DNA from: Apus apus | Taxonomy: Eukaryota; Chordata; Aves; Apodiformes; Apodidae | Length of the DNA stretch: 64,000 bases | Reading direction: 5' to 3' | Assembly (NCBI RefSeq): GCF_020740795.1 | Contig: NC_067304.1 | Span: forward strand, 4,330,056-4,394,055 | In this document: piece by piece, positions 51,001 through 59,714 of the stretch | How the letters are laid out: every line of letters begins with the position of its first letter | How positions within the stretch are numbered: the stretch's first letter is position 1 | Notes under the pieces: model-generated | Databases searched by the model: none | The model's input: only the letters and a program-made list of their open reading frames with translations | What the model was told of the DNA's origin: nothing | Made by a program: the position numbers and the translations under genes

Positions 51001-54000
51001 ACCCATCTTCCATCTGAAGCATCACTTGTACCATCCCACTAACCAGGCCCTTTGAATTCTTAGTCCCTGATGCTCCAGCTCCTTGCCTTACTACATTGAT
51101 TCAGCCTCAGTACTGAATTTATCCTCTATCCTTTTACAAGCCCTAAAAACAGCTTTTCCCACACTCAGTCATCCCAGCTGAAGTGTAAGAAGCTTTCTGT
51201 TACCTTATGCACAGCAACAGAACAACTCTGGTAGTACAAAAAAAATGGATACAAACCAATTCCCCACCTGCTGCACCAAACCTCCTTCCTGGCAGTACAA
51301 ACCTGGGAGTGTGTCCAGCACAACCAGAGCCCCTGTTCCCAGAGCTGGAGCTGAGGGCAGATGGCAGCCAGGAATGAAATGACAAATGGAGACACTAGTC
51401 CCCAGAATAACTGCCTGAAAGCTACAAACCAGGGCAATTGCCCTGGGATCAGGCAAACTGACAAGAAGGACAGTTTAAAGATGGAGCAGTGAAGCAGCAA
51501 CAGGGGTCCTGGTCCTGTAGGGGAAGGTCCTGTTTCACCAGGGCTATTACAATTCTTTTAATGAATCATGTTCTGGCATCCAAAATTGTTTCAGTACCTC
51601 AAGCACCAAGAAGACAAGATACTCTCATATACCAAGTGTCCTGGTTTGAGAACCACTACAAGTGGCTTCATCCTGGCTCAAAACAGGACACCAAGATATT
51701 CCTCACCACTACTAACCAGGTTAAAGATAACAGACAACAGCTATTCTAGCCCTTGTTCTGATAGCATCCCATTCCTCCGTTTTAACAAAAATCATCCAAA
51801 TTGGGAGCCTCACCACATGTAGCTGGCTGTGTCTTAGACCCAGTTTAAGGCTTCTTTAGCATCTTGCCTAAGATTTCCCTTCTCTTCACATCTGCTGTCT
51901 GGAAACAGGGCTGCTGGAGGAGTTGTGTCCATCAGGAGTCCTTCCAGCCTACACAACACCAAGGGGAAGCCTTCTCTGAGCACCAGCCAGCCCCTCTCCT
52001 GCACCTCTGCCCCACACAGCTCCCGACACTGACCCACCAAACCAATAGCATGGAAAAGGTTAAGGGAGATATCACTTCTTGAAGTGTGACTCTTTGCTCC
52101 TTGAACAAGCCTTTCAAGATCCACAACCAGAGCAGAGTGACCACATCAAGTGACTGAAGGGCAGAATCCGGCCAGCCCTTACAAAGGATGAAAATCAGCA
52201 GAACCCCACAAATAGCACATTTAAGCCTACATCTACAAGATAAAGAATTCCTTTGATCTAGTTATGGCTATAGAAACTTCAGCTGGAATTCAGGCTCCCA
52301 AGAATGAAAAAAGGCAATTCAGAAGGCATTGTGCAGGCTGCAAGCCTTCTCTGTACAGGCTTTGGAACAGAAAAGAGGAGGCAGATTGCACCCTCTCCCC
52401 ATTCTGGGTGGCCTCTCTATTTACAGGTACTTAATGCCAGCACAAAGTCATTGAAATACAGCAGCTAAGCTGAAATATTGAAGCATGAGAAGGATTTATA
52501 AATACTACATCTTTAAAGCCCGTTTCATCTCTTCATGCACACAGTCTCCCTGTGATCAGTATTTATTGCTACAAGTAATACTTTCTGCAGTGCAGGATGT
52601 TATCCCAATTTCTGCACATCAGAATAATTCACAGGGTAAAAACACTCCCACAGTACCTAACAAATGATGCCACTGATCTGAGCACAAAGGATTCAAGTTG
52701 GGAGGAACATGATCTCCTGTGGTACCTAACAAAAAGCAGGTTTAGAACTTGCTTACTGAACAGATGCAGCAACATTCCCACATTTATGTGGGCAGCTCCT
52801 GTTTGTGACAGGACTTTTGCCAGAGGTTTTAGCTGGTGCTCCACACTGTATCCATAGATTGTGTTCTTTGGAGACATGTGATAAACACTTCAAAAAAAAT
52901 GGCTGCAGGGGAGTCCTTAAGCGCGTGCATCCCATTAAGCTCCTCTGGATGAAAGGAAGCCTGTCCAAGAACAAGGATGTCTCTCACCAAGACTCATGGC
53001 AGGATTCAGACACTTGGCAGAAGCAGCTTAGGTTGTATTTACAGAATCTATAAACGCCCTGAGCATTTACTCATCCCCTTTTCAAGGAAGGCCAACTACA
53101 CCTCCAGCCTTCCTTTCTAGTCTCAACAATCCACTCGACCAACTGTGCCTGGGTGAGGCTTGACCCTCAAACTTCCTGCTGCAAATACGGATGCTTCTCT
53201 CAGAAACTATTCTGCTTCCATGTGCCTGGCAACTTGCTGTGCTCTGATTAACAGAGCTACATAAAACAAGTGGTAGTTCCACCCCACATCTACCAGCACA
53301 GTGGTGGCAACTCCAGCAGAACACACCTGACTAATCAACACCACCCCAAGCAGCTCCCAGAGGAGCAGGTGTTCCTTTACCAGCAGCCCCCGTGGTCTGC
53401 ACAATCACTTAGGTTGGAAAAGACTTTCAAGATCATCAAGTCCAACCATTAACCCTACTCTACCAAGCAGAGCAATAAACCACATCTTAAAACCAAGCTT
53501 CATCTTCTGCTTCACTTGAACCTTGTCAGCAAGTGCCTCCTTCCCTCTAGTTGAGGAGTAATTTCACAAGTACCCTCCCGACCACCTTTCCACATATTAT
53601 CTAGTCTTAAACCCCATCTTCTCATGTTGACACACCCAACAGCACAAAAGGAGTCCTGACCTTCTGAGGATCACTGCAACACAGGCAGAGCAGTCACATT
53701 TTAACTAGCACACAGACCCTCAGTCAACAGAGCATCAGGATGAACACTTCCAAACTCCAAACACAGAGCCATGAGGCTACACACCCCTCATTAAGATCAA
53801 TCCACAGCTGCTGACCAAAACCCTGGAGATGCTGTGGTTATCTGTGCAAGAGGGACAGCTCAGTTTACAAAAATCTCTGAAATAAAGAAACAAACAAAAA
53901 AAACCCCTCAGGTTCCTTTGGCAAAGAGTTAAAATTATTTCACAGACAAAATGAAGAAAACAAAACTACAATTAGTAGAATGCAGGGATGCTGGAGGATT

Positions 54001-57000
54001 TGGGGAGGGGGGGGGCATTTTGGCTGGTTTTTTTTGTTTGGTTGGGTTTTTTTTAGTATCTTTACATATTTTAGTAAAATCTGCTACTGAGACCCTAATT
54101 AAGATTTTCTCTTTTACAGGAAGTCAGTAAAAAACACACCAGCTAACAGCATCAAGCCTAAAAAGCTGTCAGACCTGTGCAGGCTAAAAGCTACAGGATT
54201 GCCACAGTACTTCAATAAGTCATTCTTAAAAGCCTATTCATGACAAAGCAGACCTGGAGAACAGACAGCATTTTGTTGCAGGCTTCAGAAATGCAGACAG
54301 TGCAAACAAGACTTTCTCCCTCCTCTCATAAGCAGTAGCTGGAAGGCAATTTTTTTTTCCTCCTTGTATTTTTTTACTTCTCTTACTCTGAGGAGTAAGT
54401 CCTGGCACTAAGGCCACAGAGGGAATATTTGGCTCATGAGAATGCTTTATGGTGCTTGTCACCCTCGCCAGCAGAGAGGGTGGGATGTAAAAGCAAATAC
54501 ACATTTGCTCCTTCAAGTACCCACCCAGGACTGACCCAGCTTACCCCAAAGGTCAGTGGCTCAAGCTCAGCAGATCCTCAGGTCTGGTTTTGGACAGAGC
54601 AACAGCCCAGGCTGGGCTTTAAGTTGCTTGAGCTGTGTTAACCTGCAGGGCAGTTACCTTTCTATGTCCTCACACCAGCTTCCCAGGTGTCTCAAAAGCA
54701 AACCCCTTCATATTTGTTTTGTTTCCAAGACATCTAGATTTACTTGCACAGTCTATTTTTCCACTTCAGCCACAAGCATTAAGAGCTCTGTCCATTTCAC
54801 TTCCCAGTTCCTTTGTATTCCACCAAACCTTAGCATTCAGGCAGAACTGTTGGGTCAAATTTCCTCTCACTTTGACACCACCTGTAGGGCAGATTCTAGG
54901 GAAAAAAACCAGTGGTTCTGAAGACAGTGAGAACTGTCCTCCTTAAACCCACTTAAAATAATCTCCCCCTGTTAGACAAGGGTAAAAAAGCTTTATTACC
55001 AGCCACTCAGTGTCAGAGAGTACTGGAAATGTACAGTACAAGTTAAATTTGACAGAAATAAGAAGCTGTGTCCCAGGATTCAGGCACAAAGGTAATAAAC
55101 AATACCAAGGCTCTGGGTTTTGGGTGAAGGTTTGGGTCTTCCCTTATCTTAAAAAAAATAATCATCATTGGTTCACAGTTATTTTGCAGTTGACTCACTT
55201 CAGAAAACTACCAGCTTCATTATTTTACCAGCTCCTGCTCTTCATCCTCTCCCTTCCTCTTCCCACCATCACTTCCCACCTCCTAACATGGAGCAGAGGT
55301 TGATTAACTTGCTCTGTGCCCCACCTGGAACACGTCATCACTTCCTCAGGTTGAAAACTACTGATTAAAGTTTTATTTTTAAGGACAGCAAACGTCATGC
55401 AACCTCTGCAGCCTGAAATCCTGAACCAAGAGTCTACACTGTCATTACTGACGAGCAACCAGCCTCTCCTTGAAGCCCTGATACTTAAGGGCAGTTGGTG
55501 ACACGTTCACCAGCAAAGTCAAACTGGGCCAGGGTAGGTATTTAAATATATTTTTAAAAGTGCTCTGTATTAGAAACAACAGGCAGGATACTTGATGAAA
55601 TACGTATCCTATGTCAGGAATATTTAATTAATGATGCCCCCACAGATACAAAGCCCTATAAGCAGGCTTGGAAAGATGCAATATTTGACTAGCAATCCTT
55701 GACAAGAAGTAACCAAACAGAAGAGCAGCTCCACTGGAGTGACACAGCTTTGAAACCCACAGAAAGCAACTAGTTCCCACCTCTTGGAAGTCACAGAACT
55801 GTGTAAGCAAACAAGGATGCCACATTTTATCAAACTCTTCACTTCTATTCTGACAGTTTATGTGGAGCTTTTCTTACACGGGCCAAGAGAAGAGCTCACC
55901 AGCACTTCAACTTTCAGATCAGCACCGTGAGAATAAGACAAGCACAAACAAGTATCTTGGACAAGTAGCCAGCAGAGATGACTCACTAACCACTTGGAAA
56001 TGAATAAAGAAGATCTTTATATCAATTTAATGTCACACTCCACTGTTCTCACAAGACAAGTCTTATGGAAAGAGGACGTCCTGCACGTGGCAGGAGGGCT
56101 CCCACCAGCAGCAATGTTTGTCAACAGTGACAGATGAGGACTCAGCTGATAAAATGAAGCCTGGACAAAATTCCTTCAGAACGCCACGAAAAAAAAAAAA
56201 CAAAACACCAACCCCACGAGTCCACCCGCTCCCAGGTGCTGCACCTACCTCACCCCACAGCCCCCACGCTGGGGAGGGTGGTGAGGAAGATGAGCAGAAG
56301 GTCCCACCTCTCCCAGCGCTCCGGTGGGCTGCTCGCTGCGGCCGGCAAAGCCCCTCAAACCCCCACAGCACCCCAAACCCTCTACCCGCCCCCCATTAGA
56401 GACCCCTAACCCTCAGCCTCTCCCCACCCCCCCCCACCTGCACCCTTCACTCCCCACAGCCCACTCGCCCGCCCCCCAACCCTCACAAGCCCCCCCATCC
56501 CACCCCTCAGACCCTCTCACAAGCCCCCATCCCACCCCTCAGACCCTCTCACAAGCCCCCATCCCTACTCCCCTCAGACCCCCTCACAAGCCCCCATCCC
56601 TACCCCTCAGACCCTCTCACAAGCCCCCCATCCCTACCCCTCAGGCCCCCTCACAAGCCCCCCATCCCTACCCCTCAGGCCCCCTCACAAGCCCCCATCC
56701 CTACCCCTCAGACCCCCTCACAAGCCCCCATCCCTACCCCTCAGACCCCCTCACAAGCCCCCATCCCACCCCTCAGGCCCCCTCACAAGCCCCCCATCCC
56801 TACCCCTCAGGCCCCCTCACAAGCCCCCCATCCCTACCCCTCAGGCCCCCTCACAAGCCCCCCATCCCTACCCCTCAGGCCCCCTCACAAGCCCCCCATC
56901 CCTACCCCTCAGGCCCCCTCACAAGCCCCCATCCCACCCCTCAGACCCCCTCACAAACCCCCAGGCCGCCTCACAGACCCCCCCCCCCCACCCCAGACCC

Positions 57001-57339
57001 CGTTTATCCCACATCCCGCCTCCACGCCCCCCCCCACACCCCACACGCGGCCTCCTCGCCCGCCACAGGCCTCGCCCGCCTCCTCCCCCGGCCCCCCCTC
57101 TCACCGGCGGGCGCGGGGCTGTCGCGGGGGTCCCCATCCCCACCGAGGAGGCCTTCGCCGGCGGCGGCCGGAGGGAAGGGCTGCCCTTGGGAGCACTTGA
57201 CGTCGCGGAAGAACTTCTTGGTTTCGCGCAGGTTGTGCTGCAGCCGCGCCAGGTGCCGGTTGTAGTGCCCGAAGGAGCGGCCCAGCTCGCGGGTCACCCC
57301 GCCGGGACCCCGCCACGAAGGGGCCCCTTCGCCCTCCAT
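33055..57339 (-). CDS. DSTYK: Dual serine/threonine and tyrosine protein kinase, complete
   Basis: Atypical RIP-related kinase (RIPK5/dusty), linked in vertebrates to FGF/ERK signalling and kidney development. Thirteen coding exons have consistent phases: 57105-57339, 49533-49918, 43161-43824, 40466-40740, 40010-40093, 38709-38885, 38296-38425, 37894-38050, 37109-37241, 36818-36931, 36220-36334, 35203-35337 and 33055-33242. They give 930 residues (human about 929). The long N-terminal region includes [20 protein letters not shown] and a helical charged stretch ([20 protein letters not shown]). The kinase domain starts near residue 652: glycine loop [11 protein letters not shown], lysine in CALK at about 682, VHRDIKLKN with D at about 778, and DLG instead of DFG at about 796, also DLG in the human protein. 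It ends GLDDST. Exon 4 carries a 14-residue insertion relative to human. Large introns 1-3 hold CR1 copies and a minisatellite. Confidence 0.97.
40490..40561 (-). repeat. DSTYK: Diverged 42-bp in-frame duplication in DSTYK exon 4
   Basis: Two 30-bp units (40532-40561 and 40490-40519) match at 22 of 30 positions and are separated by a 12-bp spacer. They encode [10 protein letters not shown], then PARG, then [10 protein letters not shown]. The human protein, as I recall it, has one such unit (LEKSQDVSVH), so the bird protein is 14 residues longer here. The frame is kept. Confidence 0.7.
44337..44460 (-). repeat. CR1 LINE 3' fragment in DSTYK intron 2
   Basis: Reverse-complement CR1 end: agatcacagactggtttgagttggaa, then gggaccttaaagatcaccc, ctgcatgggcagggacacctc, and ccatccaacctgcccgtgaacc. 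About 125 bp, truncated. Confidence 0.9.
47325..47538 (+). repeat. CR1 LINE 3' fragment in DSTYK intron 2
   Basis: Forward CR1: atcgctataagggtggtgagg, then ggaacaggttgctcagggagg, aggccaggttggatgaggc, gatcttaaaggtcccttcc, and the terminal attctatgattcta motif. The 90 bp before it may be an older, poorly matching part of the same insertion. Confidence 0.92.
49919..56479. other. DSTYK intron 1, main part
   Basis: Intron sequence with no recognisable gene on either strand. It holds the CR1 piece at 53402-53495 and low-complexity G/T runs at 54000-54060. Short frames here match nothing I know. Intron 2 (43825-49532) and intron 3 (40741-43160) are likewise empty apart from two CR1 copies in intron 2. 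Confidence 0.65.
53402..53495 (-). repeat. CR1 LINE 3' fragment in DSTYK intron 1
   Basis: Reverse-complement CR1 of the subfamily with ggttggaaaagac, then caagatcatcaagtccaacc, then aaccctactctaccaag. Similarity fades after about 95 bp. Confidence 0.8.
56480..56965. repeat. 33-bp minisatellite in DSTYK intron 1, about 15 copies
   Basis: About fifteen tandem units of 32-35 bp with the core ctcacaagcccccatcc, then tacccctcaggcccc, varying in C-run length and in cagg/caga. On the DSTYK sense strand each unit is G-rich, with four G runs separated by short loops (CCTGA, TA, AT). It starts about 140 bp inside the intron from the exon 1 donor. A 313-codon open frame across it on the plus strand is a by-product of a repeat with no stop codons. 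Confidence 0.92.
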
Positions 57340-57603
57340 GGCCTCCGGGTCCGTTCCGCTCTCCCCTCCCCACAGCGGGGGACGCTCGGCCCCTGCCAGG
57401 CTGACCCTCCGCGGCTGAACGGCCCGTGGACCTGCCCTGCCCCCCCCCCACCCCCCACCCCTCCCGCCGCCCCTGCCCCCGCCGCCGCCTCCCGCCCCGG
57501 GGCCGGCGCCTCAGCGAGACGCGCTGCGAGCGGCGCGGAACCTTTATCGGGCGCCGCGGGGCCCGGGGGGAGGAGGGCGGGCGGACCCCGCGCCGGGGCC
57601 TGC

Positions 57604-57616
57604 CGGGAGCTGTAGT
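57604..57616 (-). promoter_or_regulatory. ZNF143/THAP11-HCFC1 type site
   Basis: The minus strand reads ACTACAGCTCCCG, which fits the ACTAYRNNNCCCR consensus found in many CpG-island and bidirectional promoters. It lies about 265 bp upstream of the DSTYK start codon. Confidence 0.6.
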
Positions 57617-57867
57617 TCCCGGGGACACCGGCGGGCCCGGGGGTTGCGGGGGCTGGGGGGGGAGCCCAGCGCTCCGGTCCGGCCTCCCGAGCCCTCCCCG
57701 GGGCAGCCGAGGCCGGGCGGGCCGGGGAGCAGCGGGGCCGGGGACAAGGGCCGAGCCCCGCGGGAAGAGACAAACAACGGCGGGTGCAAAATAAACCTTT
57801 AAAAAAAAAAATTAAATACATATTTATTTTCATGGGGAACAAAAGGCAGGGCGGCGTCCCGGGAATA

Positions 57868-57886
57868 GGGGGGGGGGGGGGGGGGG
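57868..57886. repeat. Poly-G run (19 G)
   Basis: An uninterrupted run of 19 G in the divergent promoter, followed by tcggggggg. It is prone to length errors in sequencing and assembly. Confidence 0.9.
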
Positions 57887-58213
57887 TCGGGGGGGCACCC
57901 CGGGATGTCGCTCGGTGCCGGCAGCCCCGGCAGCTCCCGCCGCCGCCGCCAATCGCCGCCCGCCGCCCCGCCCGCCGCCCGCCGCCATTGGCCGGGCCCG
58001 CCGCTCGGGGCCCGCCGCCGGGGATGCCGCTGCTGATGCCGGCGGGCGCGGAGCCCCCGCGGCGCGGAGCCGCCGCCGCCCGGCCCGGCGGGGCAGGGGC
58101 AGGGGCGGGCGGGCCGGGGGCGAGCAGCCCGCGGGCCCCGCAGCAGCCGCCCGCCCGCCGCCCGCCGCCCTAGGACCCCCCCCCGCCGCCTCCCCGGGGC
58201 ACGGCGCACCGGT

Positions 58214-58378
58214 ATGAAGCGGTGCCGGTCGGACGAGCTGCAGCAGCAGTCCGAGGAGGACCCCGGAACCGCGGGGGAACCGCCCGGTCCCGCCGCTATG
58301 GAGGCCAAGCCCGGGGAGGCGGCGGCCCCCGAGGCGGGCGCGGTCCCCCCGCCACGCACCAAGCCCCCCGACCTGAAG
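58214..58378 (+). CDS. TMCC2: TMCC2 first coding exon (rest lies beyond the window)
   Basis: Opens with MKRCRSDELQQQ, identical to human TMCC2 as I recall it, and ends PPDLK exactly at a gtgagc donor in phase 0 (55 codons). The middle is a Gly/Pro/Ala/Glu-rich disordered segment, as in the family. The full protein is an ER-associated coiled-coil protein with two C-terminal membrane helices, reported to bind APP and apoE. Those parts are encoded downstream of this window. The start codon lies about 0.9 kb from the divergent DSTYK start. Several TMCC genes use alternative first exons, so other isoforms may start elsewhere. Confidence 0.92.
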
Positions 58379-58638
58379 GTGAGCGGCGATGGCACCGGCC
58401 CCGGGGGTACCGGTGGGTTGGCAATGGGGAGAGCATCCCGGTCAGCGGAGGGGCGAGGATCCTTTCAGATCTAACGGTGGGGCTGTCGGTGGGGCAAGCA
58501 GCCTACGGTGTTAGCGGTGCGGCGAGCATCCGAGTGGGATTACCGGTGGGATGTCCGCCTTGGTGGGGCACCGCTGTCCCCACAGCCTGGGCCCCACGCT
58601 GCTACAGGTGTGACCTTGGAGGACGTGGGGGTGGCCCC

Positions 58639-58930
58639 GTGATGGGGATGGTCCTGGATGAGGATGCTCCTGGATGAGGATGCTTCTGGGATGGACATGG
58701 TCCTGGGATGGGGATAGTCCCAGATGGGGATGGTCCCAGGATGGGGATGGTCCCAGGATGGGGATGCTCCTGCAGTGAGAATGCTCCTAGATGAAGATGC
58801 TCCTGGGATGGGAATGGTCCTGGGATGGGGATGCTTCTGTGATGAGGATGCTCATGGGATGGGGACACCCCTGGGATGAAGAGGTCCCAGGCTGGGGATG
58901 CTCCTGCCCTGGGGATGCTCCCCAGGAGGG
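58639..58930. repeat. 18-bp minisatellite in TMCC2 intron 1
   Basis: About sixteen degenerate copies of gggatggggatgstcctg, some shortened or shuffled. It is G-rich on the TMCC2 sense strand and begins 260 bp after the exon 1 donor. Confidence 0.85.
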
Positions 58931-59447
58931 GATGTCCCTGGGGTGTGGGTACCACCTCCCAGGGTCGGGATGCCTGGTGGCAGGTTTGCAGAAGCGCCCA
59001 CGGGGCCGGGCACCAGCGAGGCCGTGGCCCTGCTGCAGCCTGGCCACCAAGAGCAGTGACAATAACAGGGCAGCAGTGGGAGAGGCAGGAGGACCCTGGT
59101 GACACCACCCACCCTTGGCAAGGGGTCACACCCCGCGGCAGGTCTGGAGCAGCCTCCTATCACCCCAGAAGGCTTTTTTGGGGTAACAGGACTGTCCCCC
59201 TGCAGAGGGGCTGCCCAGACCGCCGGTAAAGAGCCACCGAACTCACCCCAGCGCCGGCTGCGAGGGGAATGCTGGGGGGGGCAGCCGTGCCGGGGGGATC
59301 AGTGCTGCGGCAGCCGGGAAGCAGCGGGGGAGAAACGGCCCCGAGGCTGCTCCTCCTTGTGCCTTCGGGCTGTGTCCGGTTCATGAGGAAAACAAGTTCC
59401 GCGGCGCTGCAGAGCTGCGGGAGGGGAGGCAGCCGGTCCCCGGCGGC

Positions 59448-59714
59448 AGGGATGCAGGCAGGGATGCAGGCAGGGTGCAGGCAGGGGTACAGGCAGGGAT
59501 ACAGGCAGGGGTGCAGGCAGGGATACAGGCAGGGGTACAGGCAGGGGTGCAGGCAGGGATACAGGCAGGGGTGCAGGCAGGGATACAGGCAGGGGTGCAG
59601 GCAGGGATATAGGCAGGGATGCAGGCAGGGATACAGGCAGGAATGCAGGAGGGGTGCAGGCAGGGATACAGGCAGGGATGCAGGCAGGGATACAGACTGG
59701 GATGCAGGCAGGCA
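59448..59714. repeat. 12-bp minisatellite in TMCC2 intron 1
   Basis: About 22 copies of caggcagggatr (with ggggt variants), nearly all exactly 12 bp. Because 12 is a multiple of three it leaves an open frame coding QGYRQGCR repeats, which I do not take as a gene. It is G-rich on the TMCC2 sense strand. Confidence 0.92.

Larger units (their letters stand above)
57340..58213. promoter_or_regulatory. Divergent DSTYK/TMCC2 CpG-island promoter
   Basis: 874 bp separate the DSTYK start codon (minus strand, 57339) from the TMCC2 start codon (plus strand, 58214). The interval is very rich in GC and CpG, except for an AT-rich patch at 57786-57832, and contains the 5'UTRs of both genes. There is no ordinary TATA box. 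A ZNF143/THAP11-type motif lies at 57604-57616 and a 19-G run at 57868-57886. Confidence 0.8.

Noticed and set aside
56324-57265. 313-codon open frame on the plus strand, Pro/Ser/His-rich
   Set aside because: It spans the 33-bp C-rich minisatellite and the antisense of DSTYK exon 1. The repeat unit has no stop codons, which explains the length. There is no start context or domain.
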